A stretch of DNA of 32,214 nt, from the NCBI GenBank assembly GCA_002070715.1, contig MWDV01000440.1, positions 1 through 32,214 on the forward strand, written 5' to 3'. Both the position numbers and the translations under genes were made by a program. This document shows, in pieces, positions 15,353 through 23,842 of this stretch (within the stretch, counting starts at the first letter, position 1; the number at the start of each line of letters is the position of its first letter). The notes under the pieces are model-generated. The model searched no databases. It had not been told where the DNA came from and worked only from the letters and a program-made list of their open reading frames with translations. This stretch comes from Verrucomicrobia bacterium ADurb.Bin118. GTDB taxonomy: Bacteria > Verrucomicrobiota > Verrucomicrobiia > Limisphaerales > MWDV01.

Positions 15353-16558
15353 TCAGTTTTTCACCTGTTGGATATGATAAAACCGCTGGCTGGCGCCGTT
15401 GGCGTCCGTATCGGCAACGGTCTGTGAACTCGCGCTCAGGGTGAAATTCGTCCAAGTGGTCCATCCGGACGGATCCGAAAGCGCCTCCGCCACGTCAATG
15501 CGGTACTGTGCGCCCACGGGACCGTGCAGGGTAATCTCCGTAGATGGTACCGCCTGCACGCTGGCCACTGACAGGATGCTGGGCTCGCTGGTGACGCTGT
15601 CGTCGTCATTGGAAACCTCCACCGTGTACGCGCCGACGTGCGACGGGCTGACCGCCGGGATCACGTAAGTCCGGTTGGTGGCGTCTTCAATGGGCGAATC
15701 ATTGAACCGCCATTGAAAGCGGACTTCCTCCTCGTTTTCGACCGCCACCGAAAATTCGGCGGGACCGCCCATCATCGCCAGGGTGAACGGTTGGGGATCT
15801 TCCGTGATGGTTGGCGGCTGTCCGCCTGCGCCAATGACCAGATCGTCATAAGTCGCCGCCGGACTGGCCTCCCCGGTGGCCGGGCCGAGCCAGACTTTAT
15901 CAATGGGCGAGCCATTCCACGGAGAGCTGCTGGAGGCGCTGGTGTTATCCGGAAAAACCACCGTGTAGGTGATGGTATCCCAAGCTGCGTTGATGTCGAA
16001 AATGAGTTCATGATAATTCTCGCCGGCACTCGGCACAAAACCTGCCAACATGGTCCCGGAGGGTACCAAAATTCTGTAAGTGCCCGCATACAGATCGAAC
16101 AGGATCCCCCGATTGGCGCCGCTGGCGGTTGTCTTCCAGCCATTCCCGATCCACACCCCTCCGTACGCGGCGAATTTGGTGCTGGGATTCGACGGGGTGC
16201 CCGGCGGGTCGTACTTCACAGAAATGCGTTGCGCTCCATCTGCGGAAGTCAAGGGCTGCGGAAGCAGATAGACCGCCTCGTCCTCGAAGAACCCGGTATA
16301 GGGCACTTCCAGGCATTGCGAACCGCCGATTCCCCGGTCCGCTCCGACCTTAAAGGGAACTCTGGCCGTTCCTTCCCGGGCCTCGTAGCTATCCGTCCAC
16401 GGCGAGGGAGGGCGCTCGCCGGCCACGTAACCGGGTGCATCAAACGTGATGGTTTCCGCTTTCGCAACGGTTGCAAACACGGCCACTGTGAGGCCAACCG
16501 CCCAACGGTGCGCCGTTGTTCCCGAACTTCTCGATCCGTTTCGCTTGATCATTTTCAT
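15353..16558 (-). CDS. Secreted protein with one Ig-like domain
   Basis: From ATG 16558 the protein has 401 residues. A signal peptide spans about residues 1-34 (basic start, then 'WAVGLTVAVFATVAKA'). Next comes a beta-rich N-terminal domain of about 210 residues ('TFDAPGYVAGERPP' ... 'YDDLVIGAG'), possibly a lectin/LamG-like sandwich. An Ig-like domain follows at about residues 247-330 ('PAEFSVAVENEEEVRFQWRF' ... 'VGAYTVEVSNDDDSV'). A C-terminal beta domain ends in 'RFYHIQQVKN', the same type of tail as in the LRR/Ig protein at 836-4937. That shared tail hints at a common export or anchoring route, but this is an inference. The start is chosen because TATAAA lies exactly 6 nt upstream. The binding target is unknown. 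Confidence 0.8.
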   Translation of the reverse strand: MKMIKRNGSRSSGTTAHRWAVGLTVAVFATVAKAETITFDAPGYVAGERPPSPWTDSYEAREGTARVPFKVGADRGIGGSQCLEVPYTGFFEDEAVYLLPQPLTSADGAQRISVKYDPPGTPSNPSTKFAAYGGVWIGNGWKTTASGANRGILFDLYAGTYRILVPSGTMLAGFVPSAGENYHELIFDINAAWDTITYTVVFPDNTSASSSSPWNGSPIDKVWLGPATGEASPAATYDDLVIGAGGQPPTITEDPQPFTLAMMGGPAEFSVAVENEEEVRFQWRFNDSPIEDATNRTYVIPAVSPSHVGAYTVEVSNDDDSVTSEPSILSVASVQAVPSTEITLHGPVGAQYRIDVAEALSDPSGWTTWTNFTLSASSQTVADTDANGASQRFYHIQQVKN

Positions 16559-16564
16559 TATCTC

Positions 16565-16570
16565 TTTATA
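16565..16570 (-). promoter_or_regulatory. -10 element of the secreted Ig-domain gene, leaderless geometry
   Basis: TATAAA on the minus strand, 6 nt before ATG 16558. No strong -35 is visible at the right distance (TGGAGT at 16587-16592, 16-nt spacer). An AGAG within the 6-nt gap could alternatively act as a weak Shine-Dalgarno. Confidence 0.4.
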
Positions 16571-16731
16571 GCAGTGTTGTTTTTCAACTCCATACGCGCG
16601 GCCGCTTTCGGGCGATACACAGATTTTGGCATTTGCCGGCACTTTCTGGCGACGCCCGGCTATTTTTTCGAAAGAAATCCAACAGCCGACGATGGCCCGG
16701 ATTCCCCGGTCGGGTCAGTGAGTGGCCCGGG

Positions 16732-17604
16732 TTATTGGCCGGCCACGCCTTTCAGGTAGGCAAAAATGAGTTCGGGGAGATCATCGCTGTACCCGCCTTC
16801 CAGCAGATGGACGGTGGGTGTATTCAACTGGCACAGACGCTCCCCCAGCCAATGAAAATCTTCGATCTCCAAGGTTTCCTGTGCGATGGGATCGTGCGCG
16901 TACGCGTCGAACCCGGCCGAAACCAACACGACATCGGGGTTGAACTTCTGGAGCGCTTCGAGCGCGGTTTGCAGCACGCGCCGATACTCGGCGCGCGGGG
17001 TGTGCGGCGCCACACAATAGTTGAAACAGTTGCTGCCCCGGTGCCGCGTCCCCGTGCCGGGATAGCAGGGATGTTGGTGAATCGAAAAAAAAGCCGCGCC
17101 CGGCCGGTCCAACAAAATGTCTTCCGTCCCGTTGCCGTGATGCACGTCGAAATCATAGACGGCGACGCGCCGCGCGCCTGTGGCCAGTGCCTCCAAGGCG
17201 GCGATGGCGATGTTGTTCAAATAACAAAAACCCATCGCTTGGTTGGGGGTGGCGTGATGTCCCGGTGGACGCATCAGACTGAAAACCATTTGTCCGGCAC
17301 GGGCGGTTTGGAGCGCCAGGAGAGCGGCGCCCACGGATCGCCGGGCGTGTTCGGCGATGTCGGGAAACCACGCGGTGTCCGCGTCAAAATCACGAGCCTG
17401 GTTCAACCGGGCCAGATGCGCCGGGGAATGCGCCCGGAGGATGACCTCATCGGCGGCCAGGTCCGGCCCGGTCCATTCCAGTGCCAGGTCCTTTTGCGCG
17501 CGCAGTTTTTCGAGGGTGGCGGTGATGCGCGCGGGCCGCTCCGGATGTCCCGGCGCGTGATAAACCGTGCAGCGAGCGTCGGTGATGATTCGCATGCTCC
17601 GCAT
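16732..17604 (-). CDS. Histone-deacetylase-family zinc hydrolase
   Basis: The 290-residue protein covers the full HDAC/acetoin-utilisation fold. Catalytic features are intact: His116-His117 in 'RPPGHHA', zinc ligands Asp153 and His155 in 'DFDVHHGNGT' and Asp233 in 'SAGFDAY', and the transition-state Tyr272 in 'LEGGYSDD'. Bacterial relatives remove acetyl groups from polyamines, acetyl-lysine proteins or small amides. The substrate here cannot be told from sequence. Two close ATG codons (17604 and 17595) are possible starts. It is divergent from the envelope gene pair that begins at 17698, with about 90 nt between. No acetoin or polyamine gene is nearby. Confidence 0.93.
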   Translation of the reverse strand: MRSMRIITDARCTVYHAPGHPERPARITATLEKLRAQKDLALEWTGPDLAADEVILRAHSPAHLARLNQARDFDADTAWFPDIAEHARRSVGAALLALQTARAGQMVFSLMRPPGHHATPNQAMGFCYLNNIAIAALEALATGARRVAVYDFDVHHGNGTEDILLDRPGAAFFSIHQHPCYPGTGTRHRGSNCFNYCVAPHTPRAEYRRVLQTALEALQKFNPDVVLVSAGFDAYAHDPIAQETLEIEDFHWLGERLCQLNTPTVHLLEGGYSDDLPELIFAYLKGVAGQ

Positions 17605-17663
17605 TGAAGCATGAACCGGCGCGGGCGCACGCGTTTTTTTTGTGCGGCGCCAAAGAAACGGGA

Positions 17664-17691
17664 TTGTGTTTTTGCGCGCATCCGCTATGGT
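17664..17691 (+). promoter_or_regulatory. Putative promoter of the envelope gene pair, leaderless geometry
   Basis: TTGTGT (17664-17669), 16 nt, TATGGT (17686-17691). ATG 17698 follows after exactly 6 nt. No Shine-Dalgarno is present. Confidence 0.45.
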
Positions 17692-17697
17692 CGGGTC

Positions 17698-18162
17698 ATG
17701 CGCCGTTTATCCTGTCTGCTCGTTCTGGTCGCCGTGGCCGCGTGGTCGCCGGCGGCATCAGCGGCGAGTGGCCGCGTCATCAAGGTGTTGCCGCACTTTC
17801 TTGATCAACGGGGGCGGCACACGCCGTCGCCCAGTTTGTATGACCGGGATGCCTACCAAGCGCAATTGCGACGGCACCCCGAACAACGGGCCGGCATGCG
17901 GTTCGACGTGCAGTGGAAGGGACGCAGTGATTCCGGTCAACCGCTGCGGCTGCGCGTGGAACTGCGCGGCCTGGCGCGGGGCGAGTTGCCGGCGACGCAT
18001 GTTCTGGAAAAGGTGGTAGCGGCCCGCACGACTTGGAGTCGCTGGACGCATCTATCCTTTACCGGTGCGGCGTATCAGGAGTTCGGCGAAGTCACCGCGT
18101 GGCGGGTGACGTTGCTGGAGGGCGAACAGGTGTTGGGACAGCAACAATCGTTTCTATGGTAG
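17698..18162 (+). CDS. Small secreted protein of unknown function
   Basis: The 154-residue protein starts with a clear signal peptide ('MRRLSCLLVLVAVAAW', cleavage near residue 22). The mature part begins 'SGRVIKVLPHFLDQRGRHTPSPSLYDRDAYQ', has no Cys, and is rich in beta-forming residues ('LRLRVELRGLARG', 'WRVTLLEGEQVLG'). I recognise it as a conserved hypothetical type in Verrucomicrobiota but not as any characterised family. A beta-sandwich periplasmic domain is a guess. Its stop overlaps the start of the next gene (ATGGTAG at 18156-18162), so the two are probably translationally coupled and may act together. Confidence 0.8.
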   Translation: MRRLSCLLVLVAVAAWSPAASAASGRVIKVLPHFLDQRGRHTPSPSLYDRDAYQAQLRRHPEQRAGMRFDVQWKGRSDSGQPLRLRVELRGLARGELPATHVLEKVVAARTTWSRWTHLSFTGAAYQEFGEVTAWRVTLLEGEQVLGQQQSFLW

Positions 18163-19595
18163 GCCGGCTTCCATTGGCGCTGGGCGTGGGATTGGCCATG
18201 CTGGTCCGCGCGGTGGCCGCGCCGTTCCCCGCTTATCAAATCGGCGACGTGGCGGAGGCTGACATTGTTACGCCGGTGCCTTTGGTGCTCGCGGGCGGTG
18301 ACGCTTCACCACGGGAAGCGCAAGCGCCGTCTGAACCGACGCAGTTGGTCCGGCTCCAAGTCGGCGCGGCGGCGGCGGTCGAGAGCGATTTCCTGACCAC
18401 GCTGACCCAGTTGCGCAGCAATTTTTTGGTCGCCATGAAGGCGGCTTATCCGCTGACGAAAGTGACCCTCCGGAATCTGCCTTCCGACCGTTTCCGCAAC
18501 CTGACGAACCAGTTTCAGCGGGCGCATCAGAGTTTTCCCTTGGACGCGGAAATCGTGGGCATTTGGGCTTTGGGCGGCGATCACGACGCCCTCTTCCAAC
18601 CTTTCGCCAAAAAACTGCGCGGCATCATGGAGCGGCCGTTGCTGCCCGACACGGCTGGGGAGGTCATTCAACCCGGGGAGCGGGTGCATTTGATTTACGG
18701 TTCAGGCGACGCCGACGCGGCGGGGGAAAACCATTGGGAAAACAACGGCTGGCGGGTGTCCCCCTCCAACTTGGTCACGTTGGGGCGGGCGCGGGAAAAA
18801 TTTGTGGAAGATTTCCCCGCCCAAGAACGCGCCCGGGCGGAGTTTACCGCCTCGTTTCTGCGCGAGAATTGTTCCCTCGAATCTAGGTCCGCACCAGTCG
18901 CCCGCGCGGCGTCGGCCAAACGGACGATACATAGCCCCGATCGTTACGCTGCGGGCGAAGTTGTGGTGATGCGGGGGCAGGTCGTTGATGAGCGGGCGCT
19001 TGCCGCCCTGGCTTTGTTACGCGAAAAAGCCGCACGAGGGGAACTGCCCAGCGCCGCCGCTTACGCCCAGCAGGAAGTCCATCGCGCAAACCGGCTGAAC
19101 GCATGGTTGCTGGGCGGTATTCTGGCGTTGTCGGGCGCGTTGGTTTTGTTGGCCGCGTACGTGTGGCGTCGGCGGCAACCGGTCACTTTCCTTCCGGTGC
19201 GTTTGGGCGGCGCGGATAAAATTTTATTGGTCCCGGAAACCGCCATCGTTACCCCGCCACCCGCTCCCGCGGAGGCCGTCCCCTCCGGATTTGCCGCGCA
19301 TCTGGCGCGGCTCCTGGGGCACAGCGTGGTGCAGCGTCTTTTCTCCCAGCGCGCCGGTTTACTGGACACGCAACGACTCGCGGCCGAGGAAGTGAGCGAA
19401 CTGGAGCAGCGCCTGGAACAGTTGCAGACTCCATTGCAGGAACGCTGGCAAGCCTACGAACAGCGCATCGCGGAGCTGGAAAAGCAACTGGCCCAGAAAG
19501 GCGCGGAAAACCGGGAACTGTTGAAGGCTAAAATTGATCTGACCCGCCGCCAGCTCAACGCCGAACGCGCCCGGCACGACGCCATGTACAACTGA
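18156..19595 (+). CDS. Envelope protein with periplasmic domain, one membrane helix and coiled-coil tail
   Basis: The 479-residue protein has a signal or anchor at residues 1-22 and a periplasmic region to about 310. A single membrane helix follows at about 314-336 ('WLLGGILALSGALVLLAAYVW', then RRR). The cytoplasmic part ends in a long heptad-rich coiled coil (about 400-479, 'LEQRLEQLQTPLQERWQAYEQ'). A 'AGEVVVMRGQVVDERALAAL' motif at about residues 264-283 resembles the extracellular segment of 7TM-HD proteins, a weak similarity only. Start ATG 18156 overlaps the upstream stop by 7 nt. The layout suggests a sensor or scaffold that links the periplasm to a cytoplasmic partner. The family is not recognised. 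Confidence 0.75.
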   Translation: MVGRLPLALGVGLAMLVRAVAAPFPAYQIGDVAEADIVTPVPLVLAGGDASPREAQAPSEPTQLVRLQVGAAAAVESDFLTTLTQLRSNFLVAMKAAYPLTKVTLRNLPSDRFRNLTNQFQRAHQSFPLDAEIVGIWALGGDHDALFQPFAKKLRGIMERPLLPDTAGEVIQPGERVHLIYGSGDADAAGENHWENNGWRVSPSNLVTLGRAREKFVEDFPAQERARAEFTASFLRENCSLESRSAPVARAASAKRTIHSPDRYAAGEVVVMRGQVVDERALAALALLREKAARGELPSAAAYAQQEVHRANRLNAWLLGGILALSGALVLLAAYVWRRRQPVTFLPVRLGGADKILLVPETAIVTPPPAPAEAVPSGFAAHLARLLGHSVVQRLFSQRAGLLDTQRLAAEEVSELEQRLEQLQTPLQERWQAYEQRIAELEKQLAQKGAENRELLKAKIDLTRRQLNAERARHDAMYN

Positions 19596-19611
19596 ACGCG
19601 CCGCGGCGCGT
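19596..19611. terminator. 16-bp perfect palindrome between convergent genes
   Basis: ACGCGCCGCGGCGCGT begins at the base after the stop codon of the envelope protein gene and is followed by TTTC (its own final T plus two more). As RNA it folds to a 6-bp stem with a 4-nt loop on either strand. It may be a weak bidirectional terminator. The T run is short, so a protein-binding palindrome is also possible. Confidence 0.4.
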
Positions 19612-19646
19612 TTCACGCCGGCAAAATTTCCGTCCCGCTCCGGACT

Positions 19647-20924
19647 TTACAATTTTTCCTCCCCGGCTGCCGCCGCCTGTTGCTCCTGCGTTTTCAAAGC
19701 CAGCTCGTAACACTGCAGTGCGTCCTGATGGCGCGCGAGACGATTACACAACCCGCCCTTGTGCAGGTAGGCCATCGTGAACGTTTCGTCCGCGGCGATG
19801 GCGCGGTCGTAACACGCCAGAGCGGCTTCCGGTTGCTGGGTCTGCTCCAAGGCCAGGCCTTTGCGAACCATGGCTTCGGGATGTTGCGGATCAAGTTTCA
19901 AGGCGGCCTCAATGCACGTCAGCGCTTCCTCGGGACGCTGTAAATCCAGTAAAACCTGCCCTTTGCCCAACAGAAGTTCGATTTGAGCGGCTCGATGGTC
20001 GGCGGCTTTTTGTTCCGCATCTTCCGCTGGCGGAGGGAGGGGCGCCGGGGCAAGTACCGGAGATTCGGCGGGGGTCACGCGTGGAGCAGCCGATGGCGGC
20101 AACTGCTCAAATTGTTGAATCCGTTTCTCCAGTTTTTCGATCACGCTCAGCAAGCGGGCGTTGGCCGATTCCGTGACGTCCAGCGGTCCGGGCGAACCCG
20201 TTCCGGGACCGAGCGCGGGGAAGTTGGGATTCACGCCCAAAGCGGGGGGCAAGGACCCGCCCGGGCCCAACTGGGTCAGCCGTCCGGCGACGCGGGTTTG
20301 CATCCAAGCGATGGCCAGCCCGCCCAGCAATCCCACGCCCGCGAAGATGGCGGCAAAGGTCAGCATCAGTCGGTGCATCCGTTGCCAGGCATCCAGGGTG
20401 CGCTGTTGTTCGGTGGCCAGTGCTTGTTCCAGCTTCTGCATCTGGCGGGTGAGCGCCTCGGCATGCCGTGCCGCCGCCGCCTCGGTTTCCTGCCGATTGC
20501 GTTCGATGGCCAGTTGCGTGGCGTGGAGCTGTTCCTGAACTTGCAGATAAGCGCGCAGCATCTCGTGCGAGTTCGTCGTCTCGGGTTCAGCTGGCGCGGG
20601 CAAATCGGATTGAGCAAAAACCATCAGCGCAGAGGTCAGCAACAGTCCCGCCACGGCGGCGAACAATTGTCCGGTGCGGCTGCGGCGGATGGAGTTTCTG
20701 CTGGCGCGAGTGGCTTGCTGGGAAAACGACGATGTCGCGGACCAAGACTCGACCGGGATGGCGGAGTGGGGGGATGCCGAGGAGTTTGGCGCCTCGACAA
20801 TTTGTTCGGTCAAAACGGGAATGTCGTGCCGTTGCCCTCCACGATCGGGCACGAGGCCAGCCACCCGCGGTCCGGGACCGGTGCTGTCGGCGAACTGGAA
20901 AATCCCAAATTGCGCGTTGTTCAT
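19647..20924 (-). CDS. Membrane-anchored TPR protein
   Basis: From ATG 20924 the protein has 425 residues. An unstructured N-terminal region of about 85 residues leads to membrane helix 1 (about 88-105). A Gln/Ala/Glu-rich coiled coil follows (about 122-185), then membrane helix 2 (about 186-207, 'LMLTFAAIFAGVGLLGGLAIAW'). A Pro/Gly-rich linker leads to about three TPR repeats (about 310-412), with the 'ALKLDPQHPEAMVRKGLAL' and 'CYDRAIAADETFTMAYLHKG' signatures. TPR arrays mediate protein-protein contacts, so this could be an envelope scaffold. The coiled coil lies between the two membrane helices, on one side of the membrane. An in-frame extension to 20996 is possible but lacks support. It is convergent with the envelope pair; the partner is unknown. 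Confidence 0.78.
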   Translation of the reverse strand: MNNAQFGIFQFADSTGPGPRVAGLVPDRGGQRHDIPVLTEQIVEAPNSSASPHSAIPVESWSATSSFSQQATRASRNSIRRSRTGQLFAAVAGLLLTSALMVFAQSDLPAPAEPETTNSHEMLRAYLQVQEQLHATQLAIERNRQETEAAAARHAEALTRQMQKLEQALATEQQRTLDAWQRMHRLMLTFAAIFAGVGLLGGLAIAWMQTRVAGRLTQLGPGGSLPPALGVNPNFPALGPGTGSPGPLDVTESANARLLSVIEKLEKRIQQFEQLPPSAAPRVTPAESPVLAPAPLPPPAEDAEQKAADHRAAQIELLLGKGQVLLDLQRPEEALTCIEAALKLDPQHPEAMVRKGLALEQTQQPEAALACYDRAIAADETFTMAYLHKGGLCNRLARHQDALQCYELALKTQEQQAAAAGEEKL

Positions 20925-21050
20925 GTCAGGCTGAAAGCGAGGCTGTAATCCGGTCGGTCCTTTGTCAAGACGGGGAGTTATGCAATTTCTTCGCACGGTT
21001 TGGCCCGTTGGACCTGTTCGCCGGGGTTCGGTTGCGCCCGCCTTGGGGCA

Positions 21051-22445
21051 TCAATCTTCCGGGCGTTCCCCGGGCGGCGCCATCTTCACCAGTTTGGGAT
21101 GAAACTCGCCCAGAATGGTCACCAAATCACTTTGTGCCGCCATCACCTCCCGGATGTTTTTATAGACCATTGGGACTTCATCCAACCCAGCGGAAATCAG
21201 GGTCACCCCTTTCGCGCGCAGAAACCGGTTCACCTCTTTCCAATTGAATTTTTTCTTGGCGGCCGCGCGGCTCATCACCCGGCCCGCGCCGTGCGCCGCA
21301 GAGTTGAGCGATGCGGGATGTCCCCGACCTTGGACCACGAAAGCCGGCGACGCCATGGATCCGGGGATGATGCCCAACACCCCTGCGTCCGCGGGCGTCG
21401 CGCCCTTGCGATGCACGATGACATCGCGTGCCGCTCCGTCAATCACATGCCGCTCTTTCCAGGCAAAATTATGATGGTTTTCCAAATCGAGCAGCACTTG
21501 GGCGCCCAGATGTGCCGTCAGATGGCGGTGAATGAGCGCGTGATTCGCCGCCGCGTAACGCCCCATCAATTCCATGGCCGCCCAGTATTCCTGACCAAGG
21601 TGTGAATCGAGGGACAGCCAGGCCAGGCGTTTCAGTTCCCGGGGCAGATCAGGGGATTGTTCAACGGCCCGTTTGCTGTAGTAATCGCACACGGCGGCCC
21701 CCGTGCCGCGGCTGCCGCTGTGCGAAAGCAGCGCCACGTATTCGCCGGGTGGCAGATCGTGTATTGGTTCGTGCGCCGTGAAGAGTCCGAATTCCACAAA
21801 ATGATTGCCGCTGCCGCTGGTGCCCAATTGCGCCCAAGCGCGGTCCTTGTTCTCCCGGGTTACCGGACTGACATGCCAATCCGCGTCCAGCACCTCGTGC
21901 TGCCGGCGCTGACGAAAATTCGCGCCCACGCCGAAGCGCGTTTCGGCCTGGATGGCGCGAATGAAACGTTCCGCCCGGCGCTCCAAATCGCGCGGCGGCA
22001 CATCCCACACCGTCATTTTCACGCGGCAGGCGATGTCCACGCCCACCGCGTAAGGAATCACCACGTTGTCCGTGGCCAGCACGCCGCCGATGGGCAGTCC
22101 GTAGCCCACGTGCGCGTCCGGCATCAACGCACCCGCCACCGTCACTGGCAGCCGGCACGCCTGTTCCATTTGCATCACCGCCTCCGGTTCCAATCCGTGC
22201 CCCCACAGGCGATATTTCACCGGTTCGGCGCGCGGCGGAGGCGGTGCGTTCAATAGGGATTTGGCGAATGCGCCTCGCAGCGGGTCGTTCACAAAATTTT
22301 CCGGACAAGCGATGACCGCCCGCACTTCCGTTTCCAGCCGGGCCTTGTCGCCGCCCGCCAGGAGAAAGCGTTGAATGAAATCCATGCCGCGCCGGGTGGC
22401 TTCCCCCTGCGGCACGTTCAAACGGAACAGATCTTGGGCGTTCAT
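21051..22445 (-). CDS. RtcB family RNA ligase
   Basis: The 464-residue protein is full-length for RtcB, which joins RNA 2',3'-cyclic phosphate (or 3'-phosphate) ends to 5'-OH ends using GTP and Mn2+. Motifs appear in order: 'PDAHVGYGLPIGGV' at 109-122, metal-ligand Cys140 in 'GVDIACRV', 'GTSGSGNHF' at 208-216, 'SHSGSRG' at 241-247, 'ENHHNFA' at 322-328, 'HRKGAT' at 345-350, and catalytic His385 in 'AAHGAGR'. The 'GVDIACRV' and 'GTSGSGNHF' forms differ from the classical 'GVDIGCG' and 'GTLGGGNHF' and point to a divergent bacterial subgroup. No RtcA or RtcR regulator is adjacent. A GGGA about 5 nt before the ATG may be its Shine-Dalgarno. The likely role is RNA repair or tRNA maintenance. Confidence 0.92.
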   Translation of the reverse strand: MNAQDLFRLNVPQGEATRRGMDFIQRFLLAGGDKARLETEVRAVIACPENFVNDPLRGAFAKSLLNAPPPPRAEPVKYRLWGHGLEPEAVMQMEQACRLPVTVAGALMPDAHVGYGLPIGGVLATDNVVIPYAVGVDIACRVKMTVWDVPPRDLERRAERFIRAIQAETRFGVGANFRQRRQHEVLDADWHVSPVTRENKDRAWAQLGTSGSGNHFVEFGLFTAHEPIHDLPPGEYVALLSHSGSRGTGAAVCDYYSKRAVEQSPDLPRELKRLAWLSLDSHLGQEYWAAMELMGRYAAANHALIHRHLTAHLGAQVLLDLENHHNFAWKERHVIDGAARDVIVHRKGATPADAGVLGIIPGSMASPAFVVQGRGHPASLNSAAHGAGRVMSRAAAKKKFNWKEVNRFLRAKGVTLISAGLDEVPMVYKNIREVMAAQSDLVTILGEFHPKLVKMAPPGERPED

Positions 22446-22522
22446 CTCGATCCCGTCTTACGATACCCCCGAATGACGCAAGGCAGAAGCCCAATTCTGT
22501 TGGAGCCGCACCCCGTTTTCAG

Positions 22523-22551
22523 TTGCGCCTGCGGCAGTGGAAAGCCATAAG
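22523..22551 (+). promoter_or_regulatory. Putative promoter of the glycerate kinase gene, leaderless geometry
   Basis: TTGCGC (22523-22528), 17 nt, CATAAG (22546-22551), then exactly 6 nt to ATG 22558. No Shine-Dalgarno. Confidence 0.4.
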
Positions 22552-22557
22552 AGCCGC

Positions 22558-23712
22558 ATGTCGTATGGTGTTTTGATCGCCCCTGATAAATTCAAAGGCA
22601 CTCTGACCGCCCGGGAAGCGGCCCGCGCCATGGCCCGGGGATGGGCCCGGACGCGCCCGACTGACACGGTGGAAATTTTCCCGATCAGCGATGGCGGCGA
22701 CGGGTTCGGGGAGACGCTGGGGGAACTCGTGGGCGCGCAACGCCGGCGGGTGCGCACCGTCAACGCCGCGCATCAGCCCTGCACCGCGGCGTGGTGGTGG
22801 GACGCCCGACGGAAGACGGCCATCATTGAGTCGGCCCGCGTCATTGGGCTGGCCATGCTGCCGCCCGGGAAATTTCATCCGTTTGACCTCGACACATTCG
22901 GGCTTGGCGCTGTTGTGCGGCAGGCTGTGAAGGAGGGTGCGGAGCATTGCGTCATCGGCATTGGCGGCAGCAGCACCAACGATGGCGGCTTCGGGCTGGC
23001 GCGGTCGCTAGGCTGGCGGTTTTTGGATGCGAACGGACGGGAGCTCGAGCGTTGGACGGAACTGGATTCTCTCGCGCGCCTTGTGCGTCCCCCCCGGCGG
23101 CGCTGGTTCAAATCGTGGGTCGTCGCGGTGGACGTGCGCAATCCTTTGCTCGGGGCGCGGGGGGCGACACGGGTTTATGGTCCGCAGAAAGGATTGCGGC
23201 CCGCCGATTTTCCCGTGGCGGAACGGTGCCTGAAACGGCTGTCGTTCGTGGCGCAGCAAGCCCGGTTCACGGTATCCCCGGCGAACCGGTCGCAACGCCT
23301 GAAGCCCGGCCGGCACACGCAACCGGGGGCCGGGGCGGCCGGGGGTCTTGGCTTTGGGTTGACACTGTTTTTCGGGGCGCGTTTCACGCCCGGATTTGAC
23401 CTGATCGCCCAGCGGGGCGGGCTGGCCGGTCGTTTGGCGCGGGCGGATCTGGTCGTGACAGGGGAAGGCGCGATGGATCGTTCCACGCTGATGGGTAAGG
23501 GCGCGGGGCAGGTGGCCGCGTGGTGCCGGGCCAGGGACATTCCGTGTGTGGCGTTGGCGGGCGCGCTCGAACGCTCGCCGCAACTGGCGCGTCATTTCAC
23601 CCGGCTCCACGCCTTGACCGATTTGACGACGGTCGCGGAAGCCAAAGCCCGGGCGGCGTTCTGGCTGGAACGCCTGGCGGCCCACGCGGCGGGTCAATCA
23701 GCTCTCGTTTAA
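22558..23712 (+). CDS. Glycerate kinase
   Basis: The 384-residue length and motifs match the GlxK/GarK family of glycerate 2-kinases, which phosphorylate D-glycerate to 2-phosphoglycerate with ATP. Visible signatures are 'APDKFKGTLTAREAARAMARG' at the N-terminus, 'FPISDGGDGFGETL' near residue 41, 'GIGGSSTNDGGFGLARSLGW' near 140, 'PGAGAAGGLGFGL' near 259, and 'VTGEGAMDRSTLMGKG' near 300. All expected glycine-rich and acidic motifs are intact. It would feed glycerate into glycolysis, but no glyoxylate or glucarate gene is beside it. Start ATG 22558 matches the family N-terminus and the 6-nt promoter spacing. Confidence 0.95.
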   Translation: MSYGVLIAPDKFKGTLTAREAARAMARGWARTRPTDTVEIFPISDGGDGFGETLGELVGAQRRRVRTVNAAHQPCTAAWWWDARRKTAIIESARVIGLAMLPPGKFHPFDLDTFGLGAVVRQAVKEGAEHCVIGIGGSSTNDGGFGLARSLGWRFLDANGRELERWTELDSLARLVRPPRRRWFKSWVVAVDVRNPLLGARGATRVYGPQKGLRPADFPVAERCLKRLSFVAQQARFTVSPANRSQRLKPGRHTQPGAGAAGGLGFGLTLFFGARFTPGFDLIAQRGGLAGRLARADLVVTGEGAMDRSTLMGKGAGQVAAWCRARDIPCVALAGALERSPQLARHFTRLHALTDLTTVAEAKARAAFWLERLAAHAAGQSALV

Positions 23713-23808
23713 GGAGGGTGGAAAACCAACGCGGTCGCGCCATCCATCGCTGATGCGCTCGGATGAAGGTGATTCTTCAGCGGCCATTTCCTGTTCTGGT
23801 TTTGTCGC

Positions 23809-23836
23809 TTGCGCCTCAAGCGCCTGCGGCTAACGT
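23809..23836 (+). promoter_or_regulatory. Putative promoter of the HTH-metallo-beta-lactamase gene, leaderless geometry
   Basis: TTGCGC (23809-23814), 16 nt, TAACGT (23831-23836), then exactly 6 nt to ATG 23843. No Shine-Dalgarno. Confidence 0.45.
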
Positions 23837-23842
23837 CCGGTT

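Noticed and set aside
15638-16759. Plus-strand open frame of about 373 codons opposite the secreted Ig-domain gene
   Set aside because: The minus strand has a signal peptide, Ig domain and family-type C-terminus; the plus frame has no domain or start signal.
19983-20948. Long open frame (about 321 codons) opposite the TPR gene
   Set aside because: It is antisense to a protein with clear TPR and membrane segments; its translation is Arg/Gly/Gln-rich without any domain, as expected for a shadow frame in GC-rich DNA.
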